DNA of 64,000 nucleotides from Trichostrongylus colubriformis (lineage: Eukaryota > Nematoda > Chromadorea > Rhabditida > Trichostrongylidae). Below are positions 48,048-60,300 of the stretch, piece after piece (positions within the stretch are counted from its first letter, which is position 1; every line of letters begins with the position of its first letter). The notes below the pieces were generated by a model. That model did not search any database, was not told the DNA's origin, and saw only the letters and a program-made list of their open reading frames with translations. Both the position numbers and the translations under genes were made by a program. The DNA is taken from the NCBI GenBank assembly GCA_963978905.1, contig OZ022260.1:39182259-39246258 (forward strand), read 5' to 3'.

Positions 48048-48189
48048 TCTATTTAAGTTTATAGTATCTCTATTTATATTCAGCCGTTGTTACATATCGA
48101 TTTTTGATAATCTTTCTAATGATTCTGTGATAATTTTATATGAGCTAATACGAGTTTCCTCAATTGTTTTTTGACAGATCCAACTAGGG

Positions 48190-48195
48190 AATAAA
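48190..48195 (+). terminator. Possible AATAAA polyadenylation signal of app-1
   Basis: The first AATAAA after the stop codon lies 143 bases downstream, within AT-rich sequence. This is a plausible but unproven 3'-end signal. Confidence 0.35.
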
Positions 48196-50230
48196 TTATT
48201 TTTCAGGATAGTTTCTTTCTCTTCCGTTGCACTGGGATCCGGCATTATAGAATCTTTTAAAAGTGTAGGGTTAGGTAGTATTTGGTAAAAAATCACTATC
48301 ATTCTGCTTGAAGGTACACTACGCAATAATCAGTCAATGGCTTACTTTCTTGAAGCAAGTAAGTCCTTGGATAAATGCTCAGGCTGCACCGCGGTTGATG
48401 CTGCACGGTGCACCGTCACGGTGTTGTGTCCACTGGAACACAACCAAGCCGCGCCCGCCCTATCAGATCACAATTAGTCTTAGACGAACGAATTTCCAAC
48501 GTGACGCACACGTGGAGAAGGAAACTTGCGATAAAAGGGAACTTGGCGTCAGCAAGGCGTGGCTGAATTCACAGGCAGTGAGGCAGAGGTGTATGAGGTA
48601 GGCAGAGACGACGCAGGCAACGATATATGGTGGCACAAACGGAGGCGCAGGGACACGCAGCCACGCCCTGCCGTCGCCACCGCGAAGTATGGACGCAGCC
48701 TACCGCTACACACCCGTAGAGCAGTTTTAAGTGAAAGGCGCGTTTCTGGGATCTGAGATATTCGCGGTTTTCGAAATCCTCCGCCGTTTTCAACGTCGTA
48801 CGGTCGACTTTGCCGAGTATTGGTTGAAGTGTAAAGTAATTAGTATGATAGTAGAGTGGCACTCATCAAGCATTTCCGTATCGATCGGAATTCTGTGCTG
48901 CTTGAAATGTCGGTTTTCGTGGTGAGAACGTCCTCCACTAAGTATCAAAGATTGGAATGAATGATACAAGCGACCCTACCAAAACCTTTGACATAAATCT
49001 TAACTGTCAAATCAGATATTTTTTTTCCATTTTTCGAAGAATCTGCTTCCTTGCTTGAACGGAGACGTACAGACGCAGAGCAAGCTTCGTTCGCTCTCTC
49101 TGACCCTTTTTGTATCCACGGCAGCGGCTCGGAATACAAGTATCGCCTATAAGTGCACAAGATCAGCCGATAGCTATGAATAATAAAGAAAGAATGAATA
49201 AAGAAAGAAAGAATAATATTGTTCACCTGAAAAATTGTGATACATTATTGATAGTAAAAATGCGAAGGATAAACGTAAACCTCAAAATGTGCAATAACGG
49301 TAGCTACAGAAATGAGCATTGGAGGAGTGACCTCTGCACCCATCCGTTCAACAAATTTATCTCTTTCCAAATTCTAATCACCCACCATTGTGTTCTACAG
49401 AAGCTGAGAAATATTTAACATATCACTGATCACTTATCATATTCCATGAACATCTATGTATATTCAACAGGTGACAGCGATTATGAGAGCTTTTTTATGC
49501 AAACGAAGGGGAGGTGATCGCATTTGCGAGGTCGTCCGACTGAAGTGTGCGTGCAGCTGTTGCACCAACTCTTTAGTTTCAAGAGCCTTTCTTCTGATGA
49601 TGTTTTTCTCACTCATGTACCTTTCATTCTCATTATTCAGCAAATGTCCGCAAAAGCACTTACTTTCCTTTCTGATGGAGAAAGCTTTCCGGGCCAATTC
49701 TACTCCACTGAACTGATCCAAGGGCACCAGGTATATGATTTCCTTGGACGCGGCAAGATCTCCTAATGATATTCAGATCAGACAGCTTATCGCATTGACA
49801 CATACTGTAAGAGTCATCTTTGAAAATCACAATCCCAATGGTCCAGAGAAACCTGTGAAGCATTCGGGAGATAAACTCCCGATCGTGTTTTTTTTCTGAC
49901 GTAGGTTCCTTTCCAGGCAGTTATTGATATTGACCACAATGAAAAAAACCTTCCCAATTTGTTTTACTTATGAGGTTCAACAGTACTAACACATTACCCC
50001 TACACATCCGCATTATCGAATGTGATAACGTTTCATTCGCACATGATATAAAACCCTTTCGCTAACGATATGCGACCCTCAAAAGGCAATAAAATCGCAC
50101 GAATATGTATCAAATTTGGCAGTTTGTCATAATCATCGCATCGACAACACATTACCCCTACACATCCACATAAAATGCTTTATGTGTCAGTTTTTCATGA
50201 GAAATCGATATTTTAGTCTATTCTCGCCCA
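48196..50230. other. Intergenic region with repeat fragments
   Basis: Contains a partial MITE family B copy (about 48575-48695), the 48740-49000 partner of the repeat at 13340-13660, and a GAATAAA/GAAAGAA-rich tail at 49174-49215 that looks like the 3' tail of a retroposed element. There is no gene. Confidence 0.5.
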
Positions 50231-50428
50231 AAAGGGAGAAGGAAGTGTTGACAGGTTGCGCACACTCCCACTCTCATGGTCCGAGAATCAAATCCTGCAA
50301 TACTGCTCACCTATTCCACGCGAACCTTTCATTCTTCTGGGATAGGTTATTTGGTGCTAGACTTGTCTGGGGGATAAAACCATTGAAATGTACATCGCCT
50401 GGCAGACACTGTATGGGCTAATCGCATT
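50231..50428 (+). mobile_element. tRNA-derived SINE, copy 3 (3'-interrupted)
   Basis: GACAGGTTGCGCACACTCCC, TCATGGTCCGAGAATCAAAT, CACGCGAACCTTTCATTC, GCTAGACTTGTCTGGGGGAT and GTACATCGCCTGGC follow the order of the SINE at 9213. It stops at ATTCACC, where the RTE-type fragment begins. Confidence 0.7.
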
Positions 50429-50801
50429 CACCTCTTCTACTTCTTTTTCTCCCTGGCGTCAGTCCTGTGCCGTCGCAGGGTCCACTGTTTTTGTCAGTCG
50501 TCGCCACTTTCTTCTATTCAAGGCCTCCTGCCGTGGCTTTTACTTCCATGAGGTCGGTTTCGATGACGTTCCTCCACCTTTTCTGTGAGGCTCCTCGTGG
50601 CCGCTTCCCGTGTTCTTCGAACTTTACAGCCTTCTTAATTAGGTTGTCTACCGACCTTCTCAGCACGTGCCTATACCACTTAGCTGCTGCTCCCTCAACT
50701 TCAGCTGGACCGGAGCCATCTGCCTGACTGCAGTGACGTCTTTGTTCCTGATCCTTTCGAGCCACGTTCAGCCACATATCAGCATCCTCATTTCTGCGAA
50801 A
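50429..50801 (-). mobile_element. RTE-type LINE 3' end fragment
   Basis: On the minus strand the frame at 50514-50777 encodes AAKWYRHVLRRSVDNLIKKA followed by HGKRPRGASQKRWRNVIETD and LMEVKATA. This matches the C terminus of RTE-clade reverse transcriptases (RWYGHVLR, GKRPRGRPKKRW-DV-DL motif). Only the last 90 or so codons remain, as expected for a 5'-truncated LINE insertion. It separates two SINE segments. Confidence 0.75.
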
Positions 50802-50956
50802 TGCCTTTCATTCTCCTAGGGTAAGTTAGTTGGTGCTAGACTTGTCTGGGAGGATAAAAGCATTGAATTGTACATCGGCTGATCGCATTCACCAGCCATC
50901 ACGATTCGAAATGGAACTAGAATGCGCGGCGCATTAACATGGGACTGGTCAACGCC
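50802..50956 (+). mobile_element. tRNA-derived SINE, copy 4 (5'-truncated)
   Basis: CCTTTCATTCTCCTAGGGTA, GCTAGACTTGTCTGGGAGGA, TTCACCAGCCATCACGATTC, AACTAGAATGCGCGGCGCAT and GGTCAACGCC correspond to the 3' half of the SINE at 9213-9506. The head with A and B boxes is missing. Confidence 0.7.
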
Positions 50957-51330
50957 AAAATCCTTATCTATTTTACTTATTCTCATCCAACAATAGTATC
51001 GACCCCTGCACCATCCATCATTTCTGGACTACAGAACTCCACTATAGTGAATAAAGCCTTCTTTCCTTCTCTGCCTGTAGAGAAGGCTATGAACTCAAAA
51101 AGTGATATTGAAATCACTGGAGCACTGATCCTTACCATTGTTCACTGGACCCTACGCCATCGAATAGATCCCAAAGTTTGCTGGAATCCACATGCGTGGC
51201 GTATCCGAGGGCAACCAATCCAGGCTACATGCTTTAGTACTCTTTTTCGCATTATAAGCGAATTTCCACGTCCGCGCAAGTTTTCACAGCCATCTGCTTT
51301 TTCGATCAAATGAACCTTCTTCTATCTTCC

Positions 51331-51337
51331 TTTGTAG
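51331..51337 (+). promoter_or_regulatory. Splice acceptor directly before the SLC17 ATG
   Basis: CTTCCTTTGTAG abuts ATG at 51338. It may be a trans-splice acceptor, or the end of an intron behind an upstream exon I cannot identify. Confidence 0.5.
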
Positions 51338-54300
51338 ATGTACTTCTTCAACAGAACTCGCTATATTATGCTGGCTTTGTCGTTAGTCTGCCTCACGTTG
51401 GTCTTCTCCAACAGTATTGCTCTCAATTTCACGGTAATCTGTATGGATGATGTGCGATCTGAATATTATCAGCACACAGCCAACACCACCGACGGTAAGC
51501 ATTTACCGAATACCTTTAAATTCACATCAATTTAACTTCGAGTCATGTCATGATGTCGAGTAGTCGACTGAAACCTGAAATGTTCAATCAAAATACCTGT
51601 TTTCCCATGTTTCAAAGCATTTTTCTAGTTTCCAGTGTTCTATGCTAACTACCGTTTTTACAGCAGTGCCACACTGGCTTGAGTCCAGTAGCAATATCAA
51701 TGCTCTATTCTCAGCAATTGCTATTGGCTGTTTGATTGGCACCATACCAACACCGTATCTCATACATCGAATGGGCGTTTGGTTAGTTTTAGCTGTCTCA
51801 ACGACAAGGGGTAGTTTTCGAAGATTGTGGCATTAAATAGTACATTAACAGAGAAAGAACTGGATAAAATAGTCAAAGACGTGGAAATAGGACCCCCCTT
51901 CTCACTCCTTCCCTTTCGCCACCTCTGCTTCGCTAGCCGCTGAAGGATAGATGCAGACGACGAGGGGCGAGTTAGCCGCAACCGCTGCCCCGCCCTCGCA
52001 GCAACATGGCCAATGAACGCGGTGATCTCGCAATGAGGACTTTGAAGGCGTGCTATCTAACGCAGTTTAGTCACAGATCTCGTCTTCTTAAGTGCCATCT
52101 CAGTCAAAGAGAACATCGCTCTCACTTCTACTTTTCTTCTCTGACTTTTTTTGATACTATAAAAACATATTCAAATGCACCTTGCATGATACTGATAGTA
52201 GTGTATCGTAGATGGAGCCATCCGCCCCTTGAGAGATTAACCCAAAGAAATTATGGGAATTCTTTCCGAAAACCTAATTATTCCCACACTTTATTCTTTT
52301 TCATATATTTTTCATTCATAAACGTAGTAAATTTGAATCACTACTTCGCTTTCAGGGGCATGATGACAATCTTCGGAGTACTGTCAACGTTCGCAACATT
52401 GGCTTTCCCACTTGCCGTGCGTACTGGGTTCGTTACAGTGTTTGTAATGAGAATTTTGCAGGTATGCTATAACTGCATTTTTCCAACAAATAAAAGACGA
52501 AAGCTGAGCGGTAGCTGTAAAATCAAAACCTGCTCTTACTGCAGTAAGCAGAGTTGATGAGAATGATGCAACAAATACTGTAAAAATTCAGAAAATCGCG
52601 TTTTTTGTTTATTTTTTGTTGTAAGCAATTTGGTGTTGTTTTCCATCGAAGTTATTAGTAACATGAGATTCAGCTCGTCGAGTTTTCACACTGCGGAGAG
52701 ACTTCATATTTGGCGTGCGCCATGCACTCTCCGCATCAGGAGACAGTTGTACACCTACATGACCGGCGCATACGATAATATCATGCATGTTGGCTTGCTA
52801 TTCACTTTTGCCCGTGAACCTTTCTCGTAGGAGTTCTAAAGTCATGTTACAACCCATGAAAAAATTAAATAATACAACCACAAGGCCATAAGTTTGATTC
52901 TGCTACATATTAAGGCCTAACCCAAAAGTGAAGTAGAAGAAAGAAGCTCGCAAAATTTGTGGATTGTCAAAAAAAACTTTCAATGGTGTGAACAATTAGA
53001 ACCAACCAGGATCAGCCAACGGAAAACCCCAGATCAACAGCAAGCTGGCACGCGCTGCGTTCATGTGGGCGCGGTGTCGTGGCATCGCCAAGGTCCAAAA
53101 TCGCGATGCGCCGATAAGCCTCAAGTTCAGTTGGATATGAACACGGCATGATGAAGCCTAGCGATTCACGTATCCGGCACCGAGAGTATGCCTGCACTTG
53201 AAGGAATCGTCCACGGAAAAATGAGTCTTTCTGTTACCCATACATTTTTATTCTATTTGCCTGGGCCGCATGCAAAGTTCCACGCAAAAAAAGTGAATCC
53301 GGCTAAGATACAGCACCACAAAGTATTGACTGGGTGGGCGGGGCCTCCGAGCAACTGCCCACCCCCTCGTCCGCCGCGGTCGGAAACGCATTGTAGGAAC
53401 AGAAAATTACGTAAGCAGTCCCACTCTCCGTTCCCAACCGTGACGGTATTCTCTGCCGGGTGGGCGGCCTTTTCTGAAAGAAACCGCCCACCCGGCAGAG
53501 AATTTGAGAAGTTGTATCTCAGCCAAATTCTCACTTTTTTTGCGTGAAATTTTGCATGCAGCCTACATTAGGCAAATGCAACATAAATATATGGGTAACA
53601 AAGAAACTCATTTCTATGGACGACCCCTTTAGGTGACGGTCGATGGGGTCAATAAAGGTGCATCATGGAACACATGCCATCGTAACCTATAGCACATTGC
53701 TGTGAAATTCAAATGAAGCCGATCATCGGTATAAGCCAGTGCTGGAACCTAAAAAGCTGATTTAAAATTTGGTTCGAAACGGGTCAGATTAAAACTACAA
53801 GTGCAATCATTTTGTACTCATGAAAACAAGTTAAATATTAGGTTGGCTGATAATTTCCTGGACACTTCAAAACATTTTGATCTATAATGCGTCGCTTGAC
53901 AGCTCATCTTTTCATGTTCGGCCCTGTTGAACAGTGTTTTCGAATGTTCCACCACATAGGTATATAAGGGCCGGAGCTTGTCTAGAAGATCATTTCTGTG
54001 TAAAATAAAAAAGGTAGCTCCCCGGACGCTCTACTTGTACGAGTTCCGCCGTGAAAGTTCTGCGAGGGAGGCGACCGAAAACATCAACGCTGGGTTCGGG
54101 TCACAAGCTACTTCCAAGTCCACCGTTCATGTTTGGTTCGAACGCTTTCAATCTGGGGATACGAGCTTGGCCAACCAACAACACTTGACGCCCTGTTGAA
54201 TTCGACGACCCGCGCCTCGTGCAAGCAGTTCAGAAGAACCCAGCGGCCAGCACAAGACAGTTGTCTCAGATGCCTGGATGCACACACCAGACAGTCGAAC

Positions 54301-57300
54301 TGCGTCTCGCTCGCTTGGGATACAGGAAAGTTTGTCCAAATGGACACCCCACGTGCTGTCTGACAGCAAGAAACAGGCGAGGTGTAGCGAAGATCACTCG
54401 AAATACTTTGTCGGCTTTAGAGTGGAAGGTTTTGCCGCACCCACCATATTCCCCGGACCTCGCCCCATCTGATTACCATTTATTCTCCCCTCTCAAAAGA
54501 TATAAGATGGAAGAACAGCTCAAAAAAAAGAGGAGGACTTCAAAATCGCGGTCAACGACTTTATGGCGTCTCAGTCTGCACAGTTCTGGATGAATGGAAC
54601 TGAAAGGTTGCCAGAGCGATGGCAGAAGGTAAGTGATAATGGCGGTGAATATATTGCTGATTGATTATAAGTTGTTCCAAAATAAAGTTATAAAATAAAA
54701 AAACGTCTTGAAGTGTCCAGGAATTTATCAGCCAACCTAATACTATGCACGCATTCAATTGATGCCTTCATCGATACCCTGTGAACAACTAAAATTCAAC
54801 TGTTCACAGTGTATTGATGAACTCGGGAACCTGGCACATTTCTAGACAAATGATACACTATATTATTACAAGGGGGTCTATCTTATCACTCTGCATAGGT
54901 GGTAATATATGCGCCAGCTTCATAGTCAACTATTGTCAGGGACGCACTAGTGCATGGCGCACACTACACCGGAGTTTTTCGAAGCTTTAAGTACCACACC
55001 GCAGAGCTCGACAAGCTGAATGCCGTAATGAATACAGCTTCAATAGAAGTCAGCATCAGGACCCATAGCATAAATAGGGATTGCATTATTTGCATAATTT
55101 TTCGAAATTTCACGGCACTTAAGCGTAGGTTGATCCTTCTGCTTTTTCAAAATGGCTGAATACCAGGAAACTATAAAGAAAAATTACGATCTGGCAGTGG
55201 CCATCAGCCTAACACTAGAAATTGTAGCTGCTGACTGGTCTTTCAGGGCATTGGAACCTCGCTATCCTTCCCAGTGACAGGACTCGTTGCTTCACAATGG
55301 GCCACAACAAAGTCAGCTGGCACATTCATTGCTCTACTGTCATGTCATGTGCAAGTAAGGCTACCTACCTTTTGAGATTAAAAAACACATGAAGACATTA
55401 CATCGAAATATTATATAAAAAGTTAAAGACAGTATCAGAGGTGATTGAGGAGAAATCTCTGAAAGACGTCAGCAAGTGGAAACTAGGAGCCTAAGAAGCC
55501 TATTTATGGCGAAATACCAGTCGAATAGCGCGCCTTCGACCTATAGAAATGGCGTAACAGTTAACAGATAACGCCTCCGAATGATAGACCCCGCCTCCAA
55601 CCAACACGATCCTGATTGACTACGGTGAGAATGATCAAGGAGATGCGGGAAGGTTGAAGTATCGCGGCACACTTTCCCAAATTCAGCTTAAAACTCAAAA
55701 ATAGATGCCGTCGTATATCCGAACATTCCTTCGAGTTTGTGACTCGGCTATGCCAATGGAGAGCTCGTTCGGACTACCCCCTCTTGACGGAAAGGTCGTC
55801 CGCGTCAGAGATCAACGGTGGGAAGGGGGTCCTATCAATCGGGTTTTGGCCATTTCCTTCCGTTTTTTCATCGTCGTATTAGTAAGCACCTCGAACTCTG
55901 TAGCCACTACAATTTTGACGATTCTTTCGAATTTACCATATCGCTGCCTTTAAACTGCAAATTTTACAGTTCTGCTCCATTTTTACTATGCCAACATCGG
56001 GTGCACTGTGCGAAACGTCACTTGGATGGCCATCTGTTTTTTATTTACAGGTGAGTTAATTTCATGTCAGACTTTTCTCAAAACGTCATGTTCGAGATAT
56101 CCAAGAATTCGGTCCACTCTGTGATACTAGGTCATTTTCGTGATGAAATAGCACCATTCATTCGATAGTAGAAAATTTTCATGGATTATGCGCAAACACC
56201 CTTCCCTCCAACGCCGCATGTATGAATAAATCTGCTCAAAGCGCAAAAAACATGACTTTCAAAATTAGAAACACTTGCTATTCGTGATTCCAGTATGCTC
56301 TGCACTGCAGAAAAAGCTACTGTAAAATAAGAGCAATGTATTAGGTTGTCCCAAAAGTCTTGTAGGATTTTTTTCGATAATCACTTTTTATTTTTTTTCG
56401 TCCAACAAACAACAATTAGGCAACAACGTATTGACCATTGTTATCGGCAACCCTCTGCCACTTTATAGAAAAATCGTTGATTCCCTCCTCCCAGAACTCT
56501 GGGTTCTGAGAGTTGAAGAAGTCAGCGATCGCCTTCGCAAGCAAGTCATAATCAACGAATTTTCTCTTGACCAGGAAGGATTGAAGAGGATGGGTAAGGT
56601 GATAGTCAGAAGGGGCAGTGTCTGGAGAGTATGGCTGAAGGGGCAGCACATCCCAGCCGAGCTCCCATAACTTGGCCTGGGTACTTTTCGCGAAATGGGA
56701 GCGGGCGTCGTCATGAAGAAGGGTGACCGCGGACCTTTTCCGACACTTTTCTCGAACAACGACGGCGAGCTGCTGGAGCTGGTGGGTGCATACGGCAGCG
56801 GTGACTGTCTCGCCTTGTACCAGCACCTCTCGGAAAAGCATTCCTTCCGCGTCCCAGAACCAGCACAGTCCCAAGCGTGGCTTGTCTTTGATGTCAATCT
56901 CGCCGTTGCTGAAGCTGATGAACCAGCGGCGCACGGTCACGTAGCTCATACATCCCTCGCCCAATGCAGCGCTGATGGAGTGGCAAGCTTCCGTCGTTTT
57001 GGTGCCGCAAGACCGCTCATAATAGATGACACCGCGAGTTGGGTGGGTATCGACAACGGGCATTGTGGCTCTCTCCACGGAATCTGGTGGGTCAATATAT
57101 ATTTTGTTAGAAAGCCTAGAGAACCTTCTACCATATTCCTGAACCTCCTGGACCTGCCTCGAAGTGAACAAGAGTTACTGATTTTTTTTTTTGGAAAAAT
57201 ATTACAAGACTTTTGGGACAACCTAATAGATGGATCAGTGCGCTTCGTGGGGTAGCAAACCACACATGACTGCTTATTTGCCGCCCGATTTTACTTACAA

Positions 57301-60300
57301 CTAAAATGGCAGCAAGGATGCTGACAGTGCGTTGTTTATAAATAACTCATCAGTCTTGTAATAACTGCCGCCTTGTGGCTGCGACGAAAGCTAACACAAA
57401 TTAAAACTCCAAAAGTATGTCGGGTATGCTATGGGTATGCTCACTGAGCCAAACTTCGAGCCACCCTCATTACGTCTGCGCAGTGTTCAGCATTTACACC
57501 AGCGTGATTCAGACTTACAAAAAGGTCATTTAAGGATTTCCTCAAGACAGCGCCTACGGGAGTAGATGGGATGGTGCGAGCTATGCGCGCGGTATTAGTT
57601 GAGTCCTGAAGCGATTACGCACAGAATGAGGCGTAGAGTACTGTCGTCGCTTCAAGACCCATCCAATACGGCGCGCATAGCTCGCGCCATCCCGTCGCGT
57701 GCCGAACACGGCCACGCGACGTTTCTGTCCTAACGATATACACCCATCACTGGGTCATCGCGCCGTGCAAATTGCTTCACAGCGTGTGACGAGTTTCTCA
57801 CTGCTCCCGTTGTAAATTGGGCCAATTTGCAATGGAATTAGCAAAAAACTAGCCTCATGAGATATCCTACAGTGACCAGTTTGAAACTCCTAACACACAC
57901 CCACCCAGGGTATATTATATTTATTTATTTGCTATCCTACCTTTTCGCTTATTCTTCCACTCACTGCTTCATTTGGTTGTTGCTGTATGCTGTTTCACAT
58001 CATCATGAATGAATGAAATACCGCCTTCAAGGCAGCAAATGACGTCTTCCACACCGAGCAACTCGGAAAGGGATGTTGCAGTTCGAAGAGATGCGATTAC
58101 AAACCGTAATGACGCACTTTTGAGTACGGGTGTCTCTACCAATTATCCTTTCTAACCCCGGATATTCGTTTCACAGCGATCTTTTATTCCCATCTTCCAC
58201 TTCATCTATGTACCACCCGGTTCCTACAGAAGAGAATACTAGTTTCCAGGGAAGCATATCAGCAGTTGCTTTTCTGGCCTTCTTCCTCTTCTACAGAGAC
58301 GATCCTCGGCAACACAGGTGAGCCAGTTTTCTTATACAGAAATTCTTGACATATTAGGCCAATGGTCTCTCTGGTACCTGTACACGTATGTACTGTATAA
58401 ATTTGAGAGTTATGAAAGTTACCTACTAAATGGAAACAAAAAGATGAAGCAAATCATTCCAGATGTGTAAGTCCGACAGAGTTAGCAAAAATTACAAAAG
58501 GAAAACAAGGCCAAGAGAAACAAGCTGCTCCGTACAGGTTCGTTACTTTACTTTTCTAAGATCTCAATTATCCATCTGCATTTAAAGGCACTAGTAGGAA
58601 AAACTGAGATCTTGGAGTAGATGGTCTCTGTAACGAACCTTCTACTTCAGAAGAGGTCACATGTGATGAAATTCGCATTAAAAAAACGCGGCTTGGAGTC
58701 TTATGACGACCCCGCAGTACGGCATGTCGTTATGCGGTTATGCGCCGGTGAGTCGCCGTGAAGGGGCGGGACAACGATCGCGGCCGGCTGGTTCAGACTC
58801 TGGCCTGTCTTCAGTCCACTCCGGCTAGTGACGCAGAGGACGAGAGAGAAAAGGGGGATTTTCGGGTTCCTATTCCTCGGTTTTTTTCGCGGTTTTATGT
58901 CGTTCTTTCTCTACTACTACACTGCTGAGCCCCTCTATTTTCGTAATCCCCCAATTTGCCAGATTTATCCCTACCGGTGTCTTTATTACAGTCTCCCAAC
59001 TTCTTATCACCTTTCGATCATTCCTTTAGCTCATAACACTGCTAAACCTAACATAATTGCATTGATTTCAGAGCAATCGTCACGGATTCTTGCGTTATCG
59101 GTGTCTGGTTGTCCACTATCGGCGGTAACCTTGGCTTTCAGATTTTCTTACTTTATGGACCAACGTATATTAATAAGGTTTGTGGCTGCAAAGAACATCA
59201 GTGAAATTCCTCCAGAGGAATTATCAGTCTTGACTACTGAATGAAGTATAGAACTGTGAATCCGCATAATGTTAAGGCTGTAGTGGAAACTCCCCTTATT
59301 TACTCTGTTCTGCCATTACAGCCCCAAAAGCCGCCACTTGGGGCACTATAGTGGTTAATCAAGGCTCGTCGATTATGTTGATGACTTCCGTTCACATTTT
59401 CGGCATCAATTGGCATCAAACTGCGCTTGCACGAAAAATAAATAACTCGCTAATTCAGGGTCATAAATAATCTCCATGGAACATTCAGCAAAATTTTTGC
59501 TTCAATTTTCTGGGGTTTTTGAGTCATATAGCACCACGGTTTCTATGGTGCGACGATCCGCTATGTCATTACTGAATATTGTACGAAATTCTGTACCCAT
59601 TCCTAATTGTAGCAGATCATCTAAATCTAACTTCGCATAACAGAGGACTTGCACCGATTGCTTCGCTTCCCGAAATAAGCTACAGGAAAGCCTCCAATGA
59701 AAAACAGTCCGTCGCGTTGCACTTTTAATCTGATTGTAAAATGAAGTGCATAGATGATCATTGGTTGATGACTGAACTTTGGTGAGGAATACTTACTATT
59801 GACGTCATATATTTCCCACTTTTGACGCAGTTACGTTGTGTCAAGGAGATTGATTCTCTGTAAACTCCCTACTAGGAGCAAAAAATCCAGTCCTCTCGCT
59901 GACTCGAGGTACTACTGCACGTGCTACCTGAGTCAGGGGAGGGCGCCACTCGACAAAATCATAAGTCGCGCCCAATTTCTGCTTACAAGCACTCTCAAAG
60001 TTATTTTATGCCTAGAATGCCTAGATACAGCTAACTAACTGAGAGAACGATTAAATTATGTTCCTATTAGTATATTACGAGAAATTCGCTTCAACTTGAC
60101 TAAACAACCACTTACGCGTATTCGCTCAAGCCTAGGGATAGGGAATCTCCTTCTCGGGCTCAGTATCGTAGGATAGAAAAAAACCCGAATTCGCTTCATC
60201 AAATCGTTTCTTTGCAAAATTCCAACCCATTTCGGCTGGCGCTATGACCTTTCTGCGCTCTAACCATAGCGTTAGAGACGCACAGCACAGTGTATGCCCC

